In this document: positions 1 through 7,294 of the stretch, piece after piece
How positions within the stretch are numbered: position 1 is the first letter of the stretch
Layout: every line of letters starts with the position of its first letter
Assembly (NCBI GenBank): GCA_031547885.1
Contig: JAVBRO010000008.1
Location: 62,001 to 126,000 of the forward strand
From: UBA940 sp031547885
Lineage (GTDB): Bacteria; Bacteroidota; Bacteroidia; Bacteroidales; Rikenellaceae
Reading direction: 5' to 3'
DNA: 64,000 nucleotides
Translations under genes and position numbers: made by a program
The notes under the pieces: generated by a model
What the model was told of the DNA's origin: nothing
Databases searched by the model: none
Seen by the model: only the letters and a program-made list of their open reading frames with translations

Positions 1-72
1 AAAATATTCGTCACGATATTTACAGCCTGCACATATCGCGGCAATACCCAAACAAAGTATTATCTTTTTCAT
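1..72 (-). CDS. Small lipoprotein, third tandem paralogue (partial, 3' end outside window)
   Basis: The minus strand from 72 reads MKKIILCLGIAAICAGCKYR and then runs off the window. This is a short basic n-region, a hydrophobic core and a lipobox with Cys17. Its ATG overlaps the TGA of the next gene upstream in an ATGA arrangement (69-72), which suggests translational coupling. Leader and position match the two preceding lipoproteins, so a third family member is likely; the missing body could refute this. Confidence 0.6.
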   Translation of the reverse strand, partial: MKKIILCLGIAAICAGCKYRDEYF

Positions 73-551
73 ATCTCCGTTTGTTGTTCTATATCCCCGG
101 GCAGAATCTCAAAAGACCAAGATTCTCTCTTCTTTCTCCTTTTATCGTGGTCATAAGAGTGTGTCCATGACAATGGACTGAAGAAATTTCTGACAGATGA
201 ATTATAGTAATAGTACCTGTTATCTTCCGTAAACTCCCACTTCTTCAACAGTGTTCCATCTGAGGCTAAGACGTCGAAAGATATATCTGTTTCCGGCAGA
301 CCGCGCCAACATATCATAATCATTTCGAAATATGACTTGTACTCATATTCCCCTCGCGAGTAAAGATTAACTTCCGCTCCCGGAGCCAGGGAATGCGGAT
401 CGGTCCCGCCATAAGGCGGCGGTGTTATCGTCAGAGTCCGCTCCGTGGAGTTTTTCACAGACCATACAGTGCCATAATATATCTTTTCAGGCTCCGGGGC
501 ACATCGGACGCACGCCATAACAACAGCAGACAATAAAATCAACCTTTTCAT
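69..551 (-). CDS. Small lipoprotein, unknown function (paralogue of the 572-1030 gene)
   Basis: A 160-residue protein with a signal peptide and lipobox ending at Cys17 (ACVRC is a weak lipobox, so lipidation is likely but not certain). I recognise no named family. The body aligns with its neighbour at 572-1030: both have W-x-VKN-(S/T)-T near the N-terminus, then LAPG, then ISF-(D/E)-VL-DG-(T)-LK(K/R)W, and both end in W-x-FE. The shared pattern suggests a compact beta-rich envelope protein. It sits 20 bp after its paralogue and overlaps the start of a third. Base composition is more AT-rich than the metabolic genes to the right. Confidence 0.75.
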   Translation of the reverse strand: MKRLILLSAVVMACVRCAPEPEKIYYGTVWSVKNSTERTLTITPPPYGGTDPHSLAPGAEVNLYSRGEYEYKSYFEMIMICWRGLPETDISFDVLASDGTLLKKWEFTEDNRYYYYNSSVRNFFSPLSWTHSYDHDKRRKKRESWSFEILPGDIEQQTEI

Positions 552-571
552 ACCGGTAACATCATTTATAG

Positions 572-1030
572 TTATTGAATGTCGTTCTGCCCGAGCTCAA
601 AAACCCATGTAACCTTAATCTCGTCCACTCTTTCACCGGGTGATTGAGAGTCTGTCCAGAAAGATTCATTGAAGAACTGTTTACCCGGCGAATCACGATC
701 CGTATAATCCCACCTCTTCAACGGGGTGCCGTCATCAGACAACACTTCAAAAGATATGTTCCCCTCTGCATAACCACTCCATGCCCTATGTTTAAGCAGC
801 GATTGAAAAACGGGCATCTTCGATATTTCATAGGTATCCGTACATAATTCCACCTTACCTCCCGGCGCAAGATTGTATGGCTGGATCGTCTGTTTTCCGG
901 GCTTTATGATCAATGTTTGAGTCGTGGTGTTTTTCACGACCCACGCTCCATGATTCTCAATTGGACGCGACTGGTCATCGCATTCGAAACCCATGCACAA
1001 AATCCCTAAAAGCAGTATCAGTTTCTTCAT
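572..1030 (-). CDS. Small lipoprotein, unknown function, first of three tandem paralogues
   Basis: A 152-residue protein with leader MKKLILLLGILCMGFEC and lipobox-like Cys17. It shares WVVKNTT, LAPGGKVEL, ISFEVL and a C-terminal WVFEL with the downstream protein, so the two arose by tandem duplication. It would be exported and anchored in the outer or inner membrane; no function is recognisable. No strong promoter is visible between 1031 and 1102; a TACCTTGC on the minus strand is one base off the Bacteroidetes -7 consensus. Confidence 0.75.
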   Translation of the reverse strand: MKKLILLLGILCMGFECDDQSRPIENHGAWVVKNTTTQTLIIKPGKQTIQPYNLAPGGKVELCTDTYEISKMPVFQSLLKHRAWSGYAEGNISFEVLSDDGTPLKRWDYTDRDSPGKQFFNESFWTDSQSPGERVDEIKVTWVFELGQNDIQ

Positions 1031-1102
1031 GATTATAATTATGATTTTAGGCTTGAACTCTATGCAAGGTAAGCAATATCACAACGATATCCAAATTGTC
1101 CA

Positions 1103-1130
1103 CAAAAAAGAAAGGCCGCCGAAGCAGCCT
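1103..1130 (-). terminator. Rho-independent terminator of the oxoacid:ferredoxin oxidoreductase operon
   Basis: On the minus strand AGGCTGC-TTCG-GCGGCCT forms a 7-bp stem (one G-T pair) closed by a UUCG tetraloop, followed by TTTCTTTTTT. It lies 30 bp after the stop of the gamma subunit gene. Confidence 0.85.
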
Positions 1131-1159
1131 ATAATTAACCTTCACGAAACCGTCACTGA

Positions 1160-1705
1160 TTATTCCACGCGGCGGATAAGTTCGCCGCCCGTGCGGATGG
1201 CATCCTCGTTGGCGGGAATAAGGCGGTGGGAACGTTCTGGCAGGGATTTTTTCAGACCCGCGACCACGCTCTCCATCGTGACCACCGGACGCACCTTCAG
1301 GTAGCCGCCCAGCACCATCGTGTTGAACACGCGGATCATCCCCCGTTTCGCCGCCTCTTCGGTCGCATCGATAGTGTAGACCTCGATGTCACGGCGCACG
1401 GGATGGCGGGAGATGCCGTTGGTGTCGTAGATCAGCACGCCGCCCGGCTTTACCATAGGCTCGAACTTCTCCATGCTCTGCTGGTTGAGAATGATAGCAG
1501 TGTCGTACTCGTGTGCGATGGGCGAACTGACCGGCTTGTCGCTCAGTATCACGGTCACATTGGCCGTCCCGCCGCGCATTTCGGGCCCGTAGGATGGCAT
1601 CCAGCTCACGTCATACCCCTGCATCACTCCCGAATAGGCAAGTATCTTGCCCATCGAAAGCACCCCCTGTCCGCCGAAACCGGCTATTATTACCGTTTCT
1701 TTCAC
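1160..1705 (-). CDS. korC: 2-oxoacid:ferredoxin oxidoreductase, gamma subunit
   Basis: A 181-residue protein of the pyruvate/ketoisovalerate oxidoreductase catalytic gamma domain (POR). It begins with the typical KETVIIAGFGGQGVLSMGK and has the WMPSYGPEMRGG motif of the family. With the alpha, beta and ferredoxin subunits upstream it forms an enzyme that oxidatively decarboxylates a 2-oxoacid to acyl-CoA and reduces ferredoxin in the cytoplasm. I chose a GTG start at 1705 because the conserved N-terminus begins exactly there. A longer open frame upstream runs only through the 7-bp repeats and an off-frame part of the beta gene. The GTG directly abuts an AATTGAA repeat. Confidence 0.88.
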   Translation of the reverse strand: MKETVIIAGFGGQGVLSMGKILAYSGVMQGYDVSWMPSYGPEMRGGTANVTVILSDKPVSSPIAHEYDTAIILNQQSMEKFEPMVKPGGVLIYDTNGISRHPVRRDIEVYTIDATEEAAKRGMIRVFNTMVLGGYLKVRPVVTMESVVAGLKKSLPERSHRLIPANEDAIRTGGELIRRVE

Positions 1706-1726
1706 AATTGAAAATTGAAAATTGAA
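1706..1726. repeat. 7-bp tandem repeat (AATTGAA)x3
   Basis: Three exact copies of AATTGAA lie immediately 5' of the GTG start of the gamma-subunit gene. It is one of several 7-bp arrays in this part of the window. Confidence 0.85.
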
Positions 1727-1741
1727 AATGAATCCGTAATC

Positions 1742-1793
1742 TGAATTTCGTAATTCGTAATTCGTAATTCGTAATTCGTAATTCGTAATTAAA
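1742..1793. repeat. 7-bp tandem repeat (TAATTCG)x5, 52-bp block identical to 8503-8554
   Basis: Five exact copies of TAATTCG (1751-1785) with a degenerate unit before and a partial unit after. The stop codon of the beta-subunit gene (1789-1791) lies inside the array. The same 52 bp recur exactly at 8503-8554. Confidence 0.9.
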
Positions 1794-2550
1794 TATTCTT
1801 TATGTCCCCCAGATGGTAGAACGGGAACATATTCTCTTCCATCCACTTGTTGGCGTCGACGGGCGACATTTTCCAGCCGCTGTTGCAGCTCGACACCATC
1901 TCGACGAACGACAGCCCCTTGCCCGCCATCGAATTTTCGAAAGCCAGACGGAGCGCTTTCTTGGCCTTGCGGGCCGCCGCGGGCGACTGAACGCTTTGGC
2001 GCGTCACGTAGCACACCCCTTCGAGGTGCGACACCATTTCGGCGATCTTGTAGGGATAGCCGTGGATTGTCGATTCGCGGCCCTGCGGCGAGGTCGAGGT
2101 CTTCATCCCGAGCAGCGTCGTCGGGGCCATCTGGCCGCCCGTCATGCCGTATATCGCGTTGTTGACGTATATCACGACGATGTTCTCGCCGCGGTTGCAG
2201 GCGTGGATCGTTTCGCCGGTCCCGATCGCCGAAAGGTCGCCGTCGCCCTGGTATGTAAAGACCATTTTTGCTGGCGTGAGGCGTTTCACGGCGGTGGCTA
2301 CGGCACATGCGCGTCCGTGTGCGGCCTGGATCCAGTCGATGTCTATGTAGTTGTATGCGAACACCGAGCACCCGACCGGACTTACGCCGACGGTCTGCCC
2401 CTGAAGGCCCATCTCGTCTATAATCTCGGCAACCAGTTTATGAATAGTGCCGTGGCTGCAACCGGGACAATAGTGCATCACATTATCGGTCAGCAGCGGG
2501 CTCTTGCCGTAAACCCGGTTCTCTTCACATATTTTAACTTCGAATGACAT
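1789..2550 (-). CDS. korB: 2-oxoacid:ferredoxin oxidoreductase, beta (TPP-binding) subunit
   Basis: A 253-residue thiamine-diphosphate-binding subunit. The pattern GDGD followed about 28 residues later by NN is the TPP/Mg signature. The N-terminal CPGC motif (CPGCSHGTIHKL) and the later CNSG cysteines suit the Fe-S-associated TPP domain of the family. It is the catalytic partner of the alpha subunit encoded just upstream. The ATG at 2550 follows a short 7-bp repeat block, and the TAA falls in the next one. Whether the substrate is 2-oxoglutarate or a branched-chain oxoacid cannot be told from sequence. Confidence 0.92.
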   Translation of the reverse strand: MSFEVKICEENRVYGKSPLLTDNVMHYCPGCSHGTIHKLVAEIIDEMGLQGQTVGVSPVGCSVFAYNYIDIDWIQAAHGRACAVATAVKRLTPAKMVFTYQGDGDLSAIGTGETIHACNRGENIVVIYVNNAIYGMTGGQMAPTTLLGMKTSTSPQGRESTIHGYPYKIAEMVSHLEGVCYVTRQSVQSPAAARKAKKALRLAFENSMAGKGLSFVEMVSSCNSGWKMSPVDANKWMEENMFPFYHLGDIKNI

Positions 2551-2551
2551 A

Positions 2552-2584
2552 AATTCGTAATTCCTAATTCGTAATTCGTAATTT
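2552..2584. repeat. 7-bp tandem repeat (AATTCGT)x4, one variant unit
   Basis: Units at 2552, 2559 (variant AATTCCT), 2566 and 2573, with a partial end. The array contains the last codons and the stop codon of the alpha-subunit gene. Confidence 0.85.
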
Positions 2585-3652
2585 AGTTTTCAGCGCGCTG
2601 AAAACTTCGTCGGGCGAATATATCATCCCGCCCATGCGTCCGTAGTGTTCGACCGGGACCCGGCCGTCGACAGCCAGCCTCACGTCCTCGATCATTTGAC
2701 CGGCGTTGAGTTCCGGCACAAGAAATCCCTTGACCCTCTGCGCGAGTTCTGCGATGCGCCCGGTCGGAAACGGCCACAGCGTTATCGGCCTCAGCAGCCC
2801 GACTTTCAGCCCGGCCTCGCGCGCTATGTAAACCACCTCGGAAGCTATGCGGGCCGACGATCCGAAAGCCACCATCACGTAATCGGCATCTTCGGTCATC
2901 AACTCTTCGTAACGCACCTCGGCGGCCTCTATCGCGCGGTATTTCTCCTGCAGGTGGATATTTTTATTCTCCTGTATCTGCGCGTCGAGTTCCAGCGAAG
3001 TCGCGATATTGCGTGAGCGGCCGGGATGTTTTCCGGTCATGGCCCAACTGTCCGACATCGCCGATATTTCGGCGTCGGTCCAACGGTCCCGCCTGCGGCT
3101 CATCATAACCTTCTCCATCATCTGCCCGATGACGCCGTCCGAAAGCATCATCACCGGGGTGCGGTACCTGAAAGCCAGGTCGAATCCGTCAAAAACGAAG
3201 TCGTACATCTCCTGCACCGAGTTCGGGGCGAGCACTATCATGTGGAAATCGCCGTGGGCACCGCCCTTGACAGCCTGGAAATAGTCGGCCTGCGAAGGCT
3301 GGATGGTCCCGAGGCCCGGGCCTCCCCTCTGCACGTTCACGATGAGGCACGGCAGTTCAGCACCCGCCAGATAGCTTATTCCCTCGGCCATGAGACTGAT
3401 GCCGGGACTCGACGACGAGGTCATCACGCGTTTTCCACACGCCGCGCCGCCGTAGACCATATTTATAGAGGCGACCTCGCTCTCGGCCTGCAGCACCACC
3501 ATCCCGGTGGTCTCCCACGGGCGCAGCTCCATCAGCGTCTCGAGTATCTCGCTCTGCGGCGTGATGGGGTAACCGAAGTACCCGTCGCATCCGCTGCGGA
3601 TAGCCCCTTCGGCCACGGCTTCATTGCCTTTTATGAGCTTTACTTCTTCCAT
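2564..3652 (-). CDS. vorB: 2-oxoacid:ferredoxin oxidoreductase, alpha subunit (VorB/KorA type)
   Basis: A 362-residue alpha subunit with the POR N-terminal domain (KGNEAVAEGAIRSGCDGYFG, YPITPQSE, then TSSSSPGISLM and GGPGLGTIQPSQ) and a C-terminal transketolase-like domain. It matches what Bacteroidetes genomes usually call 3-methyl-2-oxobutanoate dehydrogenase subunit VorB. 2-oxoglutarate oxidoreductase subunits are close relatives, so the substrate is uncertain. The last five residues (LRITN) are encoded by the 7-bp repeat, and the TAG stop depends on one variant base in that repeat. It is encoded 6 bp after the ferredoxin gene. Confidence 0.92.
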   Translation of the reverse strand: MEEVKLIKGNEAVAEGAIRSGCDGYFGYPITPQSEILETLMELRPWETTGMVVLQAESEVASINMVYGGAACGKRVMTSSSSPGISLMAEGISYLAGAELPCLIVNVQRGGPGLGTIQPSQADYFQAVKGGAHGDFHMIVLAPNSVQEMYDFVFDGFDLAFRYRTPVMMLSDGVIGQMMEKVMMSRRRDRWTDAEISAMSDSWAMTGKHPGRSRNIATSLELDAQIQENKNIHLQEKYRAIEAAEVRYEELMTEDADYVMVAFGSSARIASEVVYIAREAGLKVGLLRPITLWPFPTGRIAELAQRVKGFLVPELNAGQMIEDVRLAVDGRVPVEHYGRMGGMIYSPDEVFSALKTKLRITN

Positions 3653-3658
3653 TTTTAT

Positions 3659-3892
3659 TTATGCATTCTCGTCCCTCTGTCTGTAAACCGTGATGCAGCT
3701 GTCGGGGCAGACCATCGCGCAGTTGGCGCATCCGGTGCAGGCGTCGGGATTGGCCTTCGACGAGAAGGGATACCCTTTGGCGTTCACCTCTTTGGAGAGC
3801 GCCAGCACATCGAACGGACACGACACGACGCACACGGCGCAGCCCTTGCACCTCTCGACATCCACCACTACGCACCCTTTTATTTTAGCCAT
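3659..3892 (-). CDS. korD: 2x[4Fe-4S] ferredoxin subunit of the oxoacid oxidoreductase
   Basis: A 77-residue protein with two classical cluster motifs, CKGCAVCVVSCP and CTGCANCAMVCP. This is a bacterial-type 8Fe-8S ferredoxin domain that takes electrons from the TPP subunit. It is the first gene of the operon, followed by alpha, beta and gamma. The ATG at 3892 lies about 28 bp downstream of a good -7 box. Confidence 0.93.
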   Translation of the reverse strand: MAKIKGCVVVDVERCKGCAVCVVSCPFDVLALSKEVNAKGYPFSSKANPDACTGCANCAMVCPDSCITVYRQRDENA

Positions 3893-3919
3893 ATTTCCGA
3901 CATGTTACATATCTGTTAA

Positions 3920-3927
3920 CAAAGATA
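3920..3927 (-). promoter_or_regulatory. -7 box of the korDABC-type operon promoter
   Basis: The minus strand reads TATCTTTG, an exact match to the Bacteroidetes TAnnTTTG -7 element, placed about 28 bp before the ferredoxin ATG. No clear -33 TTTG is visible. Confidence 0.7.
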
Positions 3928-4068
3928 GCAATTTTCATTTGAAAACCTAAGCGAATTTACGTTTTTTTAATGCAGATTTAACGAAAAATCAAGAAATAGC
4001 TTTCAAATTGAAGTTTATATTATCATTAAGAATGAGTTACAATCGTTACAAAATCCGATAAAAAGCAT

Positions 4069-4076
4069 TATCTTTG
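4069..4076 (+). promoter_or_regulatory. -7 box of the probable MATE gene promoter
   Basis: TATCTTTG matches TAnnTTTG exactly and lies in an AT-rich context. The next gene on this strand starts at 4391, so the leader would be long and would include the palindromic element. Confidence 0.6.
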
Positions 4077-4125
4077 CGGACTTTTACGGAGACGGTGCCG
4101 ATAACTGAGGTCGATGCGACATCAA

Positions 4126-4311
4126 CTGTCATTCCGAGCGAGAGCAATGTAATAACATTCAGCGGGCTGGAACAGCATATTGCTCGACGAGGAACCTACA
4201 ATACATTTATAGACCTAAAGCGGGTTTAACTATTAAGGTAGACCCCTCGTCGCCAAATAGAAACCTTCCACATACCAGGCTGTAATACATTTGGCTCGCC
4301 CGGGATGACAG
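4126..4311. repeat. REP-like palindromic element, copy 1
   Basis: It opens with CTGTCATTCCGAGCGAG and closes with CTCGCCCGGGATGACAG, which is its reverse complement apart from two bases. Inside, GACGAGG and CCCCTCGTCG also pair, so the 186 bp can fold into a long cruciform or RNA hairpin. The GTCATTCCGAGC start is shared with copy 2 at 32923. There is no ORF. Confidence 0.75.
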
Positions 4312-4390
4312 TGATTACGGCCACGACGATTTATTTTACTTCAAAAACCGGACCGTCTTTTGCGGTGGAGCATAGGGCGGCAGGACAAAA

Positions 4391-5755
4391 ATGATAAAGA
4401 ACAACAGCCTTAAAGGAGAATACCGCAGGACGATGAATCTTGCCGTTCCGATCGTGCTTTCACAGGTCGGGCAGCTCTTCGTGCAGTTCGTCGACAACGC
4501 CATGGTGGGGCGGCTCGGCGCGGTCCCTCTCGCGGGCGTGGCGTTCGCCGGGAACATCTTCTTTTTCCTCTTCATCTTCGGGATAGGCATAGCGGTCGGG
4601 CTGACTCCGCTCGTGGGGGAACTTTACGCCCAGGGGAGACACCGCAAGGCGGCTTCTTACCTGCAGAACTCCGTCATACTCTACCTCGCGATAGGCATCC
4701 TGATCTGCGCCGTGCAGTTCGCCATAATACCGCTGTTCAGCCACATGGGGCAACCGGAGGAGGTTATCGAGGCGGGAATCCCCTATTACAGGTATCTGGC
4801 GTGGTCAATGATCCCGCTGATGCTGTTCATGGCGTTCAAGCAGTTCCTCGAGGGGATCGGCAACACTAAAGCAGCCATGGTCATCACCATAGTATCGAAC
4901 GTGGTGAACGTCATTTTCAATTACCTGCTCATTTACGGCAAATTCGGGTTCCCCGAGATGGGAGCCGCCGGAGCCGGGCTTGCGACGCTCATTTCGAGGA
5001 TAATGACTCCAGTGCTCCTTATAGCTTACTTCGCATGGCACCAGTCGTTCCGCCGCTACCTGTCGTTCTACAGCGCCGGGAATTTCTCACGCAGACGGAT
5101 CGGCTCGCTGCTCTCGGTGGGATTCCCCATATCGCTGCAGATGACGCTCGAAGGGGGCGCTTTCGCGATCACGGGGATCATGATGGGATGGTTCGGCACG
5201 GTTGCGCTGGCTGCCAACCAGATCGCCATAATCCTGTCGAACATGGCTTTCATGATAGTGGTGAGCCTCGGTTCGGCCACCACCATACGGGTCAGCCACG
5301 AATACGGCGTACATAATTTCGCCGGCATACGGCGCATCGCGTCGAGTTCGTTCCGCATAGGGCTTATCTGGAACGCTTTCACGGCGGTGCTGTTCATCGC
5401 CGGACGGCTTTTGCTGCCCCGGATATTCACGCCCGACACCGACGTAGTCATGATGACGGGCAGCTTCCTTATTTTCGTGGGGCTGTACCAGTTCTCCGAC
5501 GGGATGCAGGTGATGTCGCTCAGCGTTCTGCGCGGGATGCAGGACGTTAAAGCCACGTCCGTGATAGCATTTATATCATATATCGTTATAAACCTTCCCG
5601 TGGGCTACCTGTTCGCCTTTGTCTTGGGCATGGGGCCAAAGGGACTGTACATGGGCTACATCTTCGGCCTTACGATCGCCGCCGCGCTCCTCTACTCACG
5701 CTACCGCCGTATAACGATGAAACTTGAAAAATTGAGAATTGACAATGGGAAATGA
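4391..5755 (+). CDS. MATE family multidrug/Na+ antiporter-type efflux protein
   Basis: A 454-residue inner-membrane protein with about 12 hydrophobic segments in two related halves. It has MATE hallmarks: an N-terminal NLAVPIVLSQVGQLFVQFVD helix, a VGLTPLVGE segment, and a second half starting with VGFPISLQM. It would export organic cations or drugs using a Na+ or H+ gradient; the substrate cannot be assigned. The C-terminal KLRIDNGK runs into degenerate 7-bp units, and the TGA stop overlaps the first GATTCAT unit. Confidence 0.93.
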   Translation: MIKNNSLKGEYRRTMNLAVPIVLSQVGQLFVQFVDNAMVGRLGAVPLAGVAFAGNIFFFLFIFGIGIAVGLTPLVGELYAQGRHRKAASYLQNSVILYLAIGILICAVQFAIIPLFSHMGQPEEVIEAGIPYYRYLAWSMIPLMLFMAFKQFLEGIGNTKAAMVITIVSNVVNVIFNYLLIYGKFGFPEMGAAGAGLATLISRIMTPVLLIAYFAWHQSFRRYLSFYSAGNFSRRRIGSLLSVGFPISLQMTLEGGAFAITGIMMGWFGTVALAANQIAIILSNMAFMIVVSLGSATTIRVSHEYGVHNFAGIRRIASSSFRIGLIWNAFTAVLFIAGRLLLPRIFTPDTDVVMMTGSFLIFVGLYQFSDGMQVMSLSVLRGMQDVKATSVIAFISYIVINLPVGYLFAFVLGMGPKGLYMGYIFGLTIAAALLYSRYRRITMKLEKLRIDNGK

Positions 5756-5780
5756 TTCATGATTCATGATTCATGATTAC
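5754..5780. repeat. 7-bp tandem repeat (GATTCAT)x3 plus partial
   Basis: Three exact GATTCAT units (5754-5774) and a partial fourth. The array starts inside the MATE stop codon and ends 8 bp before the next promoter's -7 box, so it occupies that promoter's -33 region. Confidence 0.85.
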
Positions 5781-5787
5781 TTTTTCC

Positions 5788-5795
5788 TATCTTTG
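5788..5795 (+). promoter_or_regulatory. -7 box of the ricT-gldH-trmB promoter
   Basis: TATCTTTG, an exact TAnnTTTG match 20 bp before the ricT ATG. The expected -33 region lies within the GATTCAT repeats. Confidence 0.75.
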
Positions 5796-5815
5796 TATGA
5801 TAATACCGATAATAG

Positions 5816-7294
5816 ATGAGTTGCAATCATAATAACGGGAACTGCAGACTGGACATGGGCCGCGGATGCATCTTCTGCAACGGCGCCGCCGAAGCCGAAG
5901 CCGTCATCTGCGAGGGGTGCTTCAAACTCCACGAAACCGACTGGCTGGCGGAATATCCCGACAACGCACCCAGCGATATCTTCGAGGTGCGGTTCAAGAA
6001 TACGCGCAAAAGCTACTATAAGAATGTAAATAACCTGCCGCTAAAAAAGGGCGACATCGTGGCCGTGGAAGCATCCCCGGGACATGATATCGGCATCGTT
6101 TCGCTCACCGGCGACATGGTGGCCCGTCAGATGAAGCGCGTGGGATTCAACCCATTCAACGGCGAGTTCAAGGCGATCTACCGCAAGGCCAAGCCCTACG
6201 ACCTCGAAAAATGGCAGGAAGCGATCGCGATGGAGCACGAAACGATGATCCGTTCGCGCCAGATCGCCAAGGAGCTGAACCTCGACATGAAGATCGGCGA
6301 CGTCGAGTACCAGGGCGACCGCATCAAGGCCATTTTCTACTACATCGCCGACGGCCGCGTCGACTTCCGCGAACTTATCAAGGTCTTCGCGTCGGAGTTC
6401 GGCATCAAGGTCGAGATGAAGCAGATCGGGGCGCGCCAGGAAGCGGGACGCATCGGCGGGCTCGGCTCATGCGGACGCGAACTTTGCTGTGCGTCGTGGA
6501 TATCGGGCTTTTCGTCCGTCACGACAGGCGCGGCACGCACACAGGACATCTCGCTCAACCCGCAGAAACTCGCGGGCCAGTGCTGCAAGCTGAAATGCTG
6601 CCTCGTCTACGAACTCGACGCATACATCGACGCCCGCAAATCGCTGCCGCGCGTCAACGAACCTCTGCAGGCCCAGGACGGCGAATACTATCTGGTTTCG
6701 AGCGACGTGCTGCGCCGCACGATGAGTTTCAGCACAGTTCCCGGAGCGGCCGTGGGCAGCATCACCATTCCCGCGTCGAAAGTGCGCGACGTGATCGAAA
6801 TGAACCGCAAGGGCAAAAAGCCGGAAACCCTCACTGGAATGCAGCCGCAGGTGGTGAAAGAGGAAGAGCCCGAATTCGTCAACATGATCGGCGAGGACAG
6901 CATCACCCGTTTCGACCCGGCCAAAAAGAGCCGTAACCGCGGCGGCAGAAACCGTGGCGGTAAGGGCGGAGAAAACAGGAATGAAGGCGGAAACAACGGT
7001 GAAAACCGCAATGCAGAGCGTCGGGGCGACGGCCGTGAAAACCGCCCGAAACAGGAAGGAAGCGGAAACCGCGAGAACCGCCAGCACAACCAAAACAGGG
7101 GACAGGGGCAGAACAACCGGCCGAAACAGGAAGGCGGTCAGCATGGCGAAAACAGCAACCGCCCCAAACAGGAAGGTGAAAACCGCGAACGCCAGCAAGG
7201 CGGCGGGAACCGTGAACGACAGGAAAGCGGCGGGAACCGCAATAACCGCAACCGTCAACGGCCCCCGAAACCCAAGACAGACAAAACCGAATAG
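5816..7294 (+). CDS. ricT: RicT/PSP1-family iron-sulphur regulatory protein with RG/N-rich tail
   Basis: A 492-residue cytoplasmic protein. The N-terminus carries CX-type clusters (residues about 12-40). The PSP1 domain (about 60-290) has the characteristic cysteine pairs CGRELCCASW and CCKLKCC. In Bacillus the homologue YaaT/RicT is part of the RicAFT complex that affects RNase Y and phosphorelay; a role in Bacteroidota is not established. Residues from about 370 to the end are low-complexity, rich in R, G, N, E and Q, with three NRPKQEG copies; such a tail could bind RNA (inference). gldH and trmB follow without gaps. Confidence 0.88.
   Translation: MSCNHNNGNCRLDMGRGCIFCNGAAEAEAVICEGCFKLHETDWLAEYPDNAPSDIFEVRFKNTRKSYYKNVNNLPLKKGDIVAVEASPGHDIGIVSLTGDMVARQMKRVGFNPFNGEFKAIYRKAKPYDLEKWQEAIAMEHETMIRSRQIAKELNLDMKIGDVEYQGDRIKAIFYYIADGRVDFRELIKVFASEFGIKVEMKQIGARQEAGRIGGLGSCGRELCCASWISGFSSVTTGAARTQDISLNPQKLAGQCCKLKCCLVYELDAYIDARKSLPRVNEPLQAQDGEYYLVSSDVLRRTMSFSTVPGAAVGSITIPASKVRDVIEMNRKGKKPETLTGMQPQVVKEEEPEFVNMIGEDSITRFDPAKKSRNRGGRNRGGKGGENRNEGGNNGENRNAERRGDGRENRPKQEGSGNRENRQHNQNRGQGQNNRPKQEGGQHGENSNRPKQEGENRERQQGGGNRERQESGGNRNNRNRQRPPKPKTDKTE

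Larger units (their letters stand above)
3928..4390. other. Gene-free region between divergent operons
   Basis: This 460-bp stretch has no convincing ORF. An AT-rich part (3928-4068) carries upstream sequences of both promoters. It is followed by a plus-strand promoter at 4069 and a palindromic REP-like element at 4126-4311. The transcript from 4069 would have an untranslated leader of roughly 310 nt before the MATE gene. Confidence 0.6.

Noticed and set aside
1742..1793. CRISPR array
   Set aside because: Repeat units are 7 bp without spacers and no cas genes are present.
1160..2371. A 403-residue minus-strand open frame
   Set aside because: Only the last 181 codons are the gamma subunit. 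The rest is off-frame sequence of the beta gene joined through the 7-bp repeats, which are open in this direction.
4077..4390. Riboswitch in the MATE leader
   Set aside because: I recognise no guanidine, preQ1 or other riboswitch motif; the structure is explained by the palindromic repeat.
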